From JBBIPZ01 sp037442505 [NCBI: Deltaproteobacteria bacterium] (lineage in GTDB: Bacteria; CALINM01): 48,194 nt of DNA. The DNA lies in the NCBI GenBank assembly GCA_037442505.1, contig JBBIPZ010000014.1:1-48194 (forward strand), in the 5' to 3' direction. Position numbers and translations under genes: made by a program. Positions 18,674 to 27,993 of this stretch are shown here, piece after piece (position 1 is the first letter of the stretch; each line of letters begins with the position of its first letter). Below the pieces are notes generated by a model, which saw nothing but the letters and a program-made list of their open reading frames with translations, had not been told where the DNA came from and did not search any database.

Positions 18674-19873
18674 ATGAAAAAAATGCAGTTTTTGTTAATC
18701 TTTGTTTTATTTTCACTATTTTCAACTAATGTTTATTCCTCGAATGTTATAAAAGTTGGAATTGTAGATACTTATTCTGGTCCTGCTACAACTTTTACAC
18801 AGGATGTTCTTGATGGCTTTAAATTAGCTCTCGAGAAAATTAATACAAAGGGTGTATTAGGCAAAAAGATTGAATTTATAACCAGAGACGATAAATTTAA
18901 ACCAGATATTGCTCTTTCAATGGCTAAAGAGCTGGTTTTAAAAGAAAACGTCGATATTCTTATGGGAACTATTAGCAGTGCCAGTGCTCTGGCAATCTCT
19001 GATTTTTGTAAAAAAGAAAAAATACCATTTTTTGTTACTTTCGCAAAAAGTGATAAGATAACTGGTGCCAAAGGGCATCGTTATGTATTCAATATGAATG
19101 AAAATACGGAAATGGCAGGGCGTGCGGCAGCCACAATACTTTCAAAAAAGCCTTATACCAAATATTGGATTGCTGGTGATGATTATGAATATGGTCATGC
19201 AATCGCAAATAGCGTCTTTAATCATCTAAAGGAATTAAATCCAAAGGTTAAAAAGGTTGGTGAATCGTGGTGGAAAGTAGGGGAGACGGACTTTACTCCT
19301 TATATTACTCAAATTCTTACGGCAAAACCAGATTTTATCATTGTTGCTACAGGTGGTGCGGGTATGGTAAATTTTCAGAAAGCAGCCAAATCAACAGGAT
19401 TAAATAAGAAAATCCCCTTCTATCAGCATACAGGTATTGAGTTGTCTACCTTGATGCCTCAGGGACAAAATGCACCTGAAGGGGTTTATGGAACCGCTAA
19501 CTATCTTTTTTACTATCCAGTAACAAAGGAAAATTTGAACTTTGCAGAAGAGTTTAAAAAGAAATACAACCGCTATCCCAAAAGTGGAGCTCTCTATGGG
19601 TACTTAACGGCTCAGTTTATAGCTAAAGCCTTTGAAAAAGCAGGCAAAATTGATAAGGGAAAGTTTATTGATGCTATGGAAGGTTTGAAAATATCCAGTC
19701 CTGTTGGTGAAGTGGAAGTAAGGGCATGTGACCACCAGATTATGTTGCCTATATTCTTTGGTGTAACTAAGAAAGCTTCAAAATATGATTTTCTTATAGC
19801 AGGCAATATAGTATCAATCCCGCCTAAGGACTATATGCCCAAGTGTGAAGAAGTATCAAAGACAAGGGAGTAA
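18674..19873 (+). CDS. livK: ABC importer periplasmic binding protein, branched-chain amino acid type
   Basis: A 399-residue type I periplasmic binding protein (Leu/Ile/Val-binding family). A signal peptide covers about residues 1-23 with no lipobox, so it should be a soluble periplasmic protein. The domain begins IKVGIVDTYSGPATTF, and the conserved LVLKENVDILMGTISSASALA segment follows. It is the first gene of a five-gene importer operon with the usual K-H-M-G-F order, six bases before the permease gene. Substrates of this family include branched-chain amino acids, amides and urea, and the sequence does not decide between them. Confidence 0.88.
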   Translation: MKKMQFLLIFVLFSLFSTNVYSSNVIKVGIVDTYSGPATTFTQDVLDGFKLALEKINTKGVLGKKIEFITRDDKFKPDIALSMAKELVLKENVDILMGTISSASALAISDFCKKEKIPFFVTFAKSDKITGAKGHRYVFNMNENTEMAGRAAATILSKKPYTKYWIAGDDYEYGHAIANSVFNHLKELNPKVKKVGESWWKVGETDFTPYITQILTAKPDFIIVATGGAGMVNFQKAAKSTGLNKKIPFYQHTGIELSTLMPQGQNAPEGVYGTANYLFYYPVTKENLNFAEEFKKKYNRYPKSGALYGYLTAQFIAKAFEKAGKIDKGKFIDAMEGLKISSPVGEVEVRACDHQIMLPIFFGVTKKASKYDFLIAGNIVSIPPKDYMPKCEEVSKTRE

Positions 19874-19879
19874 GTTTTT

Positions 19880-20761
19880 GTGCTTTTTTCAACTGATTTA
19901 TTATCGCAGCTACTTGTGGGATTGAGTAGAACAACTATTCTTTTTATTGTTGCCTCTGGAATGAGTCTAATTCTTGGTGTTTTGAGAATTCCCAATGTCG
20001 CCCATGGTTCACTTTATATGTTAGGTGCCTTTCTCTCATACACTATAAGCAATATTTTTGGGGATAATCCCTATTCATTCTGGCTCTCAATTATACTTGC
20101 ACCGCTTGTTGTTGCCATTTTTGGTTTTTTGCTTGAAAGAGGATTTTTTAGCTATCTCTATGATAGGGAACATTTAATGCTTATTTTATTGACCTTTGGT
20201 TTTGCGCTTATAATTGGTGATTTTGTAAAAATTTTTTGGGGAGTGGAGTATAAATCAATTTCCACTCCTCAGTTTTTACAGGGGAGTGCAGAAATCTATG
20301 GGTTGCCGATTCCTTACTATAATCTGTTTTTACTTGCAGTGGGTCCTGTTATTGCAATTTTTTTGTGGCTTTTTATTAACAAAACCAAGTTTGGTAAAAT
20401 AGCACGGGCTGCAGCTGTTGATAGAGAGATGGTAAATGCTGTTGGTATTAATGTAAGTTTAGTATTTGCTGGAACTTTTGTTATAGGTTGTTTTCTTGCT
20501 GGGCTCGGCGGGGCACTAATAGCACCAATTGTAAATATATCACTGGGAATGGACCATTCGCTGATAATGGAAGTTTTTTTGATTGTTATTATAGGTGGTT
20601 TAGGTAATATCTGGGGAACATTGCTGGGTGCTTTGATTTTCGGAATCACTCAGTCCATAGGAATTTTTATCTGGCCTCAATTCGGGATTATTTTCCCCTA
20701 TCTTGCTGTTGTAATTGTACTTATTTTTAGACCAAAAGGGCTTTTAGAATCCACGTGGTAG
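19880..20761 (+). CDS. livH: ABC importer permease, LivH family
   Basis: A 293-residue inner-membrane permease with about eight hydrophobic segments. GLSRTTILFIVASGMSLILG at the N-terminus and the GGLGNIWGTLLGALIFG segment near the C-terminus, which contacts the ATPases, are typical of LivH. Starts at GTG 19880, with AGGGAG overlapping the livK end. Pairs with LivM as a heterodimeric channel. Confidence 0.9.
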   Translation: MLFSTDLLSQLLVGLSRTTILFIVASGMSLILGVLRIPNVAHGSLYMLGAFLSYTISNIFGDNPYSFWLSIILAPLVVAIFGFLLERGFFSYLYDREHLMLILLTFGFALIIGDFVKIFWGVEYKSISTPQFLQGSAEIYGLPIPYYNLFLLAVGPVIAIFLWLFINKTKFGKIARAAAVDREMVNAVGINVSLVFAGTFVIGCFLAGLGGALIAPIVNISLGMDHSLIMEVFLIVIIGGLGNIWGTLLGALIFGITQSIGIFIWPQFGIIFPYLAVVIVLIFRPKGLLESTW

Positions 20762-20768
20762 GGGTAAA

Positions 20769-21692
20769 GTGAAAAAGATACTGTTTTTAGTTTTCTGTCT
20801 TATTTTATTTCTATTGCCATTTTTTTTGTCTCGTTTTTACATCTATCTTGCCTCAATTATTCTAATGACTGGTTTACTGACAACGAGCTTAAATTTAGGA
20901 ATTGGTTATGGTGGTATATACCAGTTTCATCATGCCCTTTTTTATGGTTTAGGTGCTTATTCTACAGCACTGATGATTACAAAAGGTAATATGCCTTATA
21001 TTATAAGTTTTTTATCGGCACCAATAGTTTCCGCTTTAGCAAGCTTTATAATTGGAATTATTTGCATAAGATTGACAAAGCTTTATTTTGGAATGTTACA
21101 GATATCCCTTGGATCATTAATCTGGGTTGTTGTATATAGATGGTACTCATTTACAGGAGGAGATGATGGTATACATGGTATTACCATGCCAGATTTAATT
21201 TCATCAACAAAAGGAGCCTATTATTTTACTTTATTAATAGTTGGAGTTTGTTTGTTTATTATAAGAAAAATAATTAATTCACCCTTTGGGAAAACTTTGC
21301 AGGCTATAAGAGATAATCCTATGCGTTCTTTATCCATAGGAATTGATATAAATATGCACAGACTTGTCGCTATTGTAATAGCCGGACTTTTTGGTGGAAT
21401 TGCAGGGATGTTGTTTGTAGTTGTGGATAATTCAGTATTTCCTGATATGATGTTCTGGACCTTTTCTCTTGAAATACTTATAATGTGTCTGCTTGGTGGG
21501 ATGTATACGTTCTGGGGACCTTTTGTTGGCGCCGCTATAATTGTACTTTTCAGGACCTTTATAAGCGGTTATACCCAGTACTGGTCATTATTGCTTGGAG
21601 TTATTCTAACACTTGTAATTATTTTCTTACCTGAAGGAGTGTTTGGTTTTATTGTAAAGGTAATGATTAGAAGGGATAGAATTAATGCTTAA
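20769..21692 (+). CDS. livM: ABC importer permease, LivM family
   Basis: A 307-residue permease with about nine hydrophobic segments. SLNLGIGYGGIYQFHHALFY is the LivM signature region and LGGMYTFWGPFVGAAI the coupling-loop equivalent. It starts at GTG 20769, seven bases after livH, and its last eight bases overlap livG, so the two are coupled. Confidence 0.9.
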   Translation: MKKILFLVFCLILFLLPFFLSRFYIYLASIILMTGLLTTSLNLGIGYGGIYQFHHALFYGLGAYSTALMITKGNMPYIISFLSAPIVSALASFIIGIICIRLTKLYFGMLQISLGSLIWVVVYRWYSFTGGDDGIHGITMPDLISSTKGAYYFTLLIVGVCLFIIRKIINSPFGKTLQAIRDNPMRSLSIGIDINMHRLVAIVIAGLFGGIAGMLFVVVDNSVFPDMMFWTFSLEILIMCLLGGMYTFWGPFVGAAIIVLFRTFISGYTQYWSLLLGVILTLVIIFLPEGVFGFIVKVMIRRDRINA

Positions 21693-22422
21693 GGTTCAAA
21701 ATATATGTAAAGAATTCTGTGGTAGTAAGGTATTGGTTGGAGCTAATTTAGAAGTTAAAAAAGGCGAAATAGTGGCTGTAATTGGTCCAAATGGTGCTGG
21801 AAAGACGACACTTTTTAATATCATAACGGGGCATATAAAACCAACTTCAGGTAAAGTGATTTTCGATGGAAGTGATATCACTGGATTGACGCCTGACAGG
21901 ATTTGTAAAAAAGGGATAACAAGATCCTTCCAGATAGTCAATATTTTCCCAAGATTGACTGTTTTTGAAAATGTCCAGATAGCAGTATTTTCAAAAAAAA
22001 ATAAGTGTTTTAGTTTTTTTCAAGATGCGAAAGATATGTATAAAGATGAGGTTGAAGAACTCATTTCAAAAGTGGGGCTTTTAGAAAAGAAAGATATTGA
22101 AAGTGATTTGTTATCTCACGGTGATCAGAAAGTCCTTGAGATTGCGATAGCCCTGAGTGGAGATCCCAAGCTTCTTATACTTGATGAACCAACAGCTGGT
22201 ATGGCAAAGGGCGAAACAGAAAGGTGTATAAATTTAATTAAAAAATTGTCAAAAGAGTCAGGAATAACAATATTGTTTTGTGAGCATGATATGAAACTCG
22301 TTTTTGATATAGCTGATACAATTATGGTGCTTGTAAGAGGTAAGACAATCATTCAGGGTAGTGTTGAAGAAGTAAGATGTAATCAAGAAGTTCAGAAAGC
22401 TTACTTAGGAGATATCTGTTAA
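21685..22422 (+). CDS. livG: ABC importer ATPase, LivG family
   Basis: A 245-residue ATPase. Walker A is GPNGAGKT (residues 34-41), the signature is LSHGDQ and Walker B is LLILDEPTAG, followed by the switch histidine in FCEHDMKLVF. Its ATG lies inside the livM end and its stop shares one base with the livF ATG. Confidence 0.92.
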   Translation: MLKVQNICKEFCGSKVLVGANLEVKKGEIVAVIGPNGAGKTTLFNIITGHIKPTSGKVIFDGSDITGLTPDRICKKGITRSFQIVNIFPRLTVFENVQIAVFSKKNKCFSFFQDAKDMYKDEVEELISKVGLLEKKDIESDLLSHGDQKVLEIAIALSGDPKLLILDEPTAGMAKGETERCINLIKKLSKESGITILFCEHDMKLVFDIADTIMVLVRGKTIIQGSVEEVRCNQEVQKAYLGDIC

Positions 22423-23111
22423 TGCTGGTGGTAGAAAATATCAATACTTTTTACGGTAAGAGCCATATCCTTTTCGATGTTTCTCTGAATATGAAAAAGG
22501 GAGAAGTAGTTGGTTTACTTGGTAGAAATGGAGCAGGAAAAAGTACAACAATGAAAAGCATAAACGGATTGTTGTCACCAAAAACTGGCAGGATTATATT
22601 TGAAGGTTTTGAAATTAACAATTTAAAGCCATATAAAATTGTTAGAATGGGAATATGCTATGTTCCGGATGATAAACGAATCTTTGGAGACCTTACAGTT
22701 GATGATAACTTAGAAATCGTTTACAAAAGGCAAGGTTACTGGACAAAGGAACGTGTATATGAATTATTCCCCCAACTAAAGGAAATAAACACAAGACGTG
22801 CAGGTCTATTGAGTGGTGGTGAAAAGGCGATGCTTGCCATTGGAAGAGCACTAATGAGTAATCCTAAACTAATGCTTCTCGATGAGCCTACGGAAGGCCT
22901 TGCGCCATTGATAGTAAAAGCACTGGAACAACAGATTTTGAAATTAAAAGAATCTGGGATAAGTATTCTTTTAGCTGAACAAAATTTAGCTTCAGCATTA
23001 CATATTGTTGATAGAGCGTACGTTATTGATAATGGTCGGATTTGCTATGAGGGTACAATCAAAGAATTAGAATGTAACGAAGAAGTAAAAAAAGAGCATT
23101 TGATGGTTTAA
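22422..23111 (+). CDS. livF: ABC importer ATPase, LivF family
   Basis: A 229-residue ATPase partner of LivG. Walker A is GRNGAGKS (residues 34-41), the signature LSGGEKAML, Walker B LMLLDEPTEG, and LLAEQN marks the LivF type H-loop region, where Gln replaces His. Last gene of the operon. The only nearby terminator candidate is a weak hairpin at about 23170-23193. Confidence 0.92.
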   Translation: MLVVENINTFYGKSHILFDVSLNMKKGEVVGLLGRNGAGKSTTMKSINGLLSPKTGRIIFEGFEINNLKPYKIVRMGICYVPDDKRIFGDLTVDDNLEIVYKRQGYWTKERVYELFPQLKEINTRRAGLLSGGEKAMLAIGRALMSNPKLMLLDEPTEGLAPLIVKALEQQILKLKESGISILLAEQNLASALHIVDRAYVIDNGRICYEGTIKELECNEEVKKEHLMV

Positions 23112-23450
23112 AGTTCAAAATTTATAGTTTGTGCCAGCATCAAGTCTATGTTTGGGATGTCATTGATAAATTAAGTGTAATACTTTACTTAATTAAGACT
23201 TTTAACTTCCAATCGGTTTGCTAATCACTTATATCGCATATCCTCTGTAATAGCAACACTAAATTATTATTGCTGAATACGGAGTCATGTATCTTTAGTC
23301 ATAATTGTTCAGCAAATATTTGATGATAAACTTGTCTGTCATCTTAGCACATCATGTTTTGAATAGACTGTTATACCGATATCAAATATTTGTTAAACAA
23401 ATGTGACTCAATAACGTGCAAAGGTTCTATGTTTATAATAAAACCTCAGG
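23112..23450. other. Intergenic region with two copies of a 10-bp palindrome
   Basis: No gene seen. It holds an imperfect ATTAAGT/ACTTAAT hairpin at about 23170-23193 and two identical palindromes CAAATATTTG at 23313-23322 and 23383-23392, 70 bases apart. The right end (from 23438) is the second copy of the direct repeat that also occurs at 18334-18440. Confidence 0.5.
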
Positions 23451-23544
23451 TTAATTTAAATTTCCTCCACCAAGGACAGCAAAGAGTCTTATTTTGCTGA
23501 TTATATCAAGAAGTGTTGATTTTACAACTCGCTGTCTTGACAGG
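23438..23544. repeat. Direct repeat copy 2 flanking the liv operon
   Basis: Copy 2 of the repeat, comprising the 3' end of the intact outer-membrane efflux gene. Same orientation as the copy at 18334-18440, so the two bracket about 5.1 kb containing the complete importer operon. Confidence 0.75.
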
Positions 23545-24848
23545 TAAAGAGAGCGTTGAGCATCAAGAACACTTAGGTAGCTGTCCAGTCCCTTTTGATA
23601 CCTTAAATTTGCAAGTTTGTAAACTTCTGAAAGGCTGTTTAGATACCTTTTTGATGCTTCAATTTCTTCTGAAATCGTTGAACGTATAGCTAATACGTCT
23701 GTCACTTCTTTAAATGCGGTCTGAATAACCTTTTCATAATTTGCAATGGCTATTTCTTTATCGACTTTAGCCACTTCATAGGCAGCAACTATTCGTGCAT
23801 CAAAAATAGGAATGCTAATCTGAGGCATAAAGTTAAATACGCCGGAACCAGCGTCAAAAAGCCCTGATAGTTCATTGCTTGCGGTACCAATAGTTGTTGT
23901 TAACGTAATGCGAGGAAAGAAGGCTGCTCTCGCAGCATTGATGTTTGCATACACCTTTTTTAATTTGTGTTCTGCTGCAATAATATCAGGTCTTTGAAGT
24001 AGCACGTCAGATTTTGTTTCTATTGCTATATCTTCAGGATGATTAATGTCAGATAAGTCTTTGGGAAGCAAAGTTTCAATGATGACCTGCCCAGCAAGCA
24101 GTGTTAAAGCGTTTACATCTTTTGAAACCTGTTGTGTAAGTGAGATAATATCCAGTTTTGCAGCTTCTAACTGTGATTGCGCCCTTTGTAAATCTAATTC
24201 AGTGGAGAGGCCAGCGTTGTAACGTTTTTTTATCATGTTATATATTTCTTGCTGCATTTCTAATGTTTCTTTAGCAATTTTTAGTAATTCTCTGTCTGCT
24301 GCAAGGATGTAATAAGCTTCTGAAATGCTATTTATTAGCAGTATTTGTGCACTTTTCTTTGCTTCTTCTGTGGTTAAAAACTCTTCAAAAGCGGCGTCCT
24401 TTAAGCTACTAACCCTTCCAAAAAAGTCTATTTCCCATGAGGTGATACCTACATTTAAACTGTATTTGTCAGTAGTTGTTGCCTTACCAGTTCTTGAAAA
24501 GTCCGCTGCCTCTCTGTTTTTGCTAAAAGCACCTGATGCTCCAACTGCTGGATATAGCTCTGCCTTTTGTATGCCGTAAAGAGCTCGTGTCCTTTCGACA
24601 TTCAATGCCGCAAGTTTTAAGTCTCTATTGTTTTTTAATGCAATTTTAATGATTTGTTTTAACTTTTCATCGGTAATAAACTCCTGCCATTTTATCTGAT
24701 TTGCTTTTGGCAGGGGGGCATCATTGTTTATCGTTTTTGTATTCCATTCTGCCGGTATAGGTGGAACTGGTTTTTTGTAGGTTTCAGATAAAACTCCACA
24801 ACTACTAATAAACATTGCCAGTATTAAAAGGCTTAAAGCTTTAATCAT
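23451..24848 (-). CDS. oprM: Outer-membrane efflux lipoprotein, OprM/NodT family
   Basis: A 465-residue TolC-like channel with a lipobox ending at Cys17 (FISSC), so it is lipid-anchored. Two outer-membrane-efflux repeats are readable, the first around TLEMQQEIYNMIKKRYNAGL and the second around YLNSLSEVYKLANLRYQKGL, with GL-S/D-LD turns. It is the third component of the RND pump, overlapping the pump gene by eight bases. Its 3' 100 bp is duplicated at 18334-18440. The symbol denotes family, not proven orthology. Confidence 0.9.
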   Translation of the reverse strand: MIKALSLLILAMFISSCGVLSETYKKPVPPIPAEWNTKTINNDAPLPKANQIKWQEFITDEKLKQIIKIALKNNRDLKLAALNVERTRALYGIQKAELYPAVGASGAFSKNREAADFSRTGKATTTDKYSLNVGITSWEIDFFGRVSSLKDAAFEEFLTTEEAKKSAQILLINSISEAYYILAADRELLKIAKETLEMQQEIYNMIKKRYNAGLSTELDLQRAQSQLEAAKLDIISLTQQVSKDVNALTLLAGQVIIETLLPKDLSDINHPEDIAIETKSDVLLQRPDIIAAEHKLKKVYANINAARAAFFPRITLTTTIGTASNELSGLFDAGSGVFNFMPQISIPIFDARIVAAYEVAKVDKEIAIANYEKVIQTAFKEVTDVLAIRSTISEEIEASKRYLNSLSEVYKLANLRYQKGLDSYLSVLDAQRSLYLSRQRVVKSTLLDIISKIRLFAVLGGGNLN

Positions 24849-27800
24849 AAGCTTGATGCTCCTTTTTTTTCATCTTTTTGCTGAAAATTTGAGAAACAAT
24901 AACGAAGAATAAAGGAATAAATATTAAATCGATAAATGTTGCTGACATCATCCCACCCGTTACAGCAGTTCCGATAGAGTTCATAGCGCCTGCACCAGCT
25001 CCTTTTGTAAGTGCTAAGGGCAGAGTTCCAAAAAAGAATGCAAGGGATGTCATTATAACGGGACGAAATCTTATTTTAACAGCAGCAAGTGTTGCTTCTA
25101 TTAAACTCAAACCATTCTTCATCTGGCCTTTTATGAACTGGATAATCAGTATGGCGTTTTTTGTTGACAAACCAAGTGTGGTTAAAAAGCCAATCTGGAA
25201 ATAGACATCGTTATGAAGACCGCGCAGTGAGGTTGCGAGAAGAGCACCAAATACACCGAGAGGCAGCATTAAAAGGTTTACAAAAGGTATTGTCCAGCTT
25301 TCATATAGAGCTGCAACACACAGAAAGATAACAAGAATAGAGAAGAAATATAATAAAGGTCCCTGTTTTGTTGACATCTTTTCCTGATAGGAAATACCGG
25401 CCCAATCATATCCTGTACCCTGTGGTAGCTTCGAAGCAAGTTCTTCCATAGCCTTCATTGCTTCACCGGAGCTGACTCCAGGAGCAGGTTCACCCCAGAT
25501 ATTCATTGAAGGAAATCCGTTAAATCTTTCCAGTCTTGGTGAACCATACGTCCAGTGTGCCTGCGCAAAAGAGGAAAAGGGGACCATTTTTCCAACATTA
25601 TTCCTTACGTAAATCTTTTCGAGGTCGTCAGGAAGCATTCTGAAGGGAGCATCAAACTGAACATATACCTTTTTAACCCTTCCTGACTGGATGAAGTTAT
25701 TAACATAGGCACTTCCAAAGGCAGCAGAGAAGGCATAATTTATGTTATTGATAGAAAGCCCTAAAACCCCTGCTTTGTCCCAGTCCACATCTATCTTATA
25801 TTGAGGAACATCATCTAAACCGTTGGGTCTTACGTTCATTAATCTTTTATCCTGCATAGCCATTCCAAGTAGCTGATTTCTTGCATTTAATAGAGCCTTA
25901 TGGCCTAATCCGCCTCTATCTAAAAGTTGAAAATCTATACCTCTTGCGTTTCCAAGCTCAAGTACTGCAGGTGGTGGAAAGACAAAAACCATTGCTGTTT
26001 TGATTTTACTGAAAGCCATCATCGCCCTTTGTGCTACAGCCTGAGCTTTTAATTCTCGCTTATTTCTTAGGTTCCAGTTTTTCATCTTTATAAAAACAAG
26101 ACCATTATTTTGAGCCCTGCCGGAATAGCCAATTCCGGGAATTATCATACACGATTCAATGGCATCTTTTTCTTGTTCTAAAAAATATTTTTGTACCTCT
26201 TCTGCAACCATTTTTGTCTGTTCCAGTGTAGCGCCTGTTGGAGTTCTTATCTGCGCAAGAAGAATACCCTGGTCCTCATCTGGCAAAAAGGCTGTGGGAA
26301 GTCTTAAAAACAATACCCCTACAATAGCAACAATGCCAAGATAAACAAATATATATCTGAATTTCTTTGAAATAGAGTGCCCGACAACGCCTATATATTT
26401 TCCCCTTACCCAGTAAAATATTCTGTCAAACATTCTAAAAAAAGGTCTTAAGAAAAATATCGAACTTTCTGAGGGCTGGTGTCCCTTTGGTACAGGTTTT
26501 AATAGTGATGCGCACAAAACAGGAGTAAGTATCAATGCAACCACAACAGATAAAAGCATTGCTGAAATTATGGTTATAGAAAACTGACGATAGATAATTC
26601 CAGTCGATCCAGGGAAAAAAGCCATTGGTCCAAATACGGATGACAGAACAAGTCCTATGCCAATTAAGGCACTTGTAATCTGATCCATTGATTTTGCGGT
26701 TGCTTCTTTTGGAGATAGCCCTTCTTCTGCCATGATTCTTTCAACATTTTCAACAACCACAATAGCATCATCAACAAGTAGACCTATAGCAAGTACCATT
26801 GCAAACATCGTAAGCATGTTGATGGAATAACCAAAAAAACCGAGTATCGCAAATGTGCCCAGTAATACAACTGGAACGGCAATCGTTGGAATAAGTGTAG
26901 CTCTGATATTACCCATAAAAAGGTACATCACAAGAAAGACAAGTAATACAGCCTCAAAGAGTGTCTTTACAACTTCATAAATGGCAACTCTTACAAAGGG
27001 TGTGGTGTCGTATGGATAAACTATCTTCATCCCCTTTGGAAAGTATCTGCTCATCTCTTTTAACTTATTCTTAACAGCGTCTGCAGTCTCAAGTGCGTTT
27101 GCTCCTGGTGCAAGTCTTATTGCCATTGCTGCTGAAGGTTTGCCATTATAATACGCTATGATGTCATAAAATTCTGTTCCCAATTCTGTTCTTCCAACAT
27201 CTTTTATACGCAGGCTTGAGCCATCGGGATTTATTCTTATCGGGATATTTGCAAATTCTTCAGGAGTTTTTAAAAGATTCTGGAGTATAATAGAGACATT
27301 TAACCTTTGTCCTGGAACTGCAGGGGCACCACCAAACTGTCCTGCAGAAACCTCAACATTGTAAGATTTTAGAGCAATTATCACATCTTCGATGGTTAGA
27401 TTATAAGCAGTGAGTTTGTCAGGATTTAACCATACCCTCATAGCATATTGAGAACCAAAATTCTGCACTTCTCCGACGCCGGGAACTCTTGCGAGCACTT
27501 TTTCAAGATTTGACTGTGCATAGTCTCGTAAGTCACTCCCATCCATGCTTCCATCTTCGGATATCAAGCCAATTATCATAAGGTAGTTTCTTGTAGATTT
27601 ATTTACACTAACTCCAGCCTTTTGAACTGCTTCAGGAAGACTTGCCAACGCTAACTGGAGTTTGTTTTGCACCTTTGCCCATGCAATATTTGGATCTGTG
27701 CCAGGTTTGAATGTCAGTTCAACCCTTGATATACCTGCAGAATCACTGGTTCCTGAAAGATATAACATATCATCAAGTCCGGTCATCTTCTGCTCAATTA

Positions 27801-27993
27801 TCTGGGTTACACTGTTTTCAACTGTTTCAGCAGAGGCTCCGGGGTAATAAGCTTCTACAGCGATGGAAGGCGGAGCGATTGGTGGATATTGTGCAATAGG
27901 TAAATTATATATAGCAAGAATGCCAAGCACCATAATGCTTATCGCAATTACCCATGCAAAAACAGGTCTTTCAAGAAAAAAACGCGACAGCAT
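24841..27993 (-). CDS. acrB: RND multidrug efflux pump, HAE1 (AcrB/MexB) family
   Basis: A 1050-residue inner-membrane proton-driven exporter, the same length class as AcrB. It begins MLSRFFLERPVFAWV. The proton-relay aspartate pair lies in IGLLVDDAIVVVENV (about D408/D409) and the second-half lysine in GLSTKNAILIIQF. Large periplasmic loops follow TM1 and TM7 as in the family. Two adjacent ATGs exist (27996 and 27993); AGGAGG six bases before the second favours 27993. It overlaps the adaptor gene by its stop codon. Substrates probably include amphiphilic toxic compounds. Confidence 0.93.
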   Translation of the reverse strand: MLSRFFLERPVFAWVIAISIMVLGILAIYNLPIAQYPPIAPPSIAVEAYYPGASAETVENSVTQIIEQKMTGLDDMLYLSGTSDSAGISRVELTFKPGTDPNIAWAKVQNKLQLALASLPEAVQKAGVSVNKSTRNYLMIIGLISEDGSMDGSDLRDYAQSNLEKVLARVPGVGEVQNFGSQYAMRVWLNPDKLTAYNLTIEDVIIALKSYNVEVSAGQFGGAPAVPGQRLNVSIILQNLLKTPEEFANIPIRINPDGSSLRIKDVGRTELGTEFYDIIAYYNGKPSAAMAIRLAPGANALETADAVKNKLKEMSRYFPKGMKIVYPYDTTPFVRVAIYEVVKTLFEAVLLVFLVMYLFMGNIRATLIPTIAVPVVLLGTFAILGFFGYSINMLTMFAMVLAIGLLVDDAIVVVENVERIMAEEGLSPKEATAKSMDQITSALIGIGLVLSSVFGPMAFFPGSTGIIYRQFSITIISAMLLSVVVALILTPVLCASLLKPVPKGHQPSESSIFFLRPFFRMFDRIFYWVRGKYIGVVGHSISKKFRYIFVYLGIVAIVGVLFLRLPTAFLPDEDQGILLAQIRTPTGATLEQTKMVAEEVQKYFLEQEKDAIESCMIIPGIGYSGRAQNNGLVFIKMKNWNLRNKRELKAQAVAQRAMMAFSKIKTAMVFVFPPPAVLELGNARGIDFQLLDRGGLGHKALLNARNQLLGMAMQDKRLMNVRPNGLDDVPQYKIDVDWDKAGVLGLSINNINYAFSAAFGSAYVNNFIQSGRVKKVYVQFDAPFRMLPDDLEKIYVRNNVGKMVPFSSFAQAHWTYGSPRLERFNGFPSMNIWGEPAPGVSSGEAMKAMEELASKLPQGTGYDWAGISYQEKMSTKQGPLLYFFSILVIFLCVAALYESWTIPFVNLLMLPLGVFGALLATSLRGLHNDVYFQIGFLTTLGLSTKNAILIIQFIKGQMKNGLSLIEATLAAVKIRFRPVIMTSLAFFFGTLPLALTKGAGAGAMNSIGTAVTGGMMSATFIDLIFIPLFFVIVSQIFSKKMKKKEHQAYD

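Noticed and set aside
18334-23544. Insertion-sequence-borne importer cassette
   Set aside because: No transposase, terminal inverted repeats or target-site duplications are visible; the bracketing repeats are protein-coding 3' ends, not IS ends.
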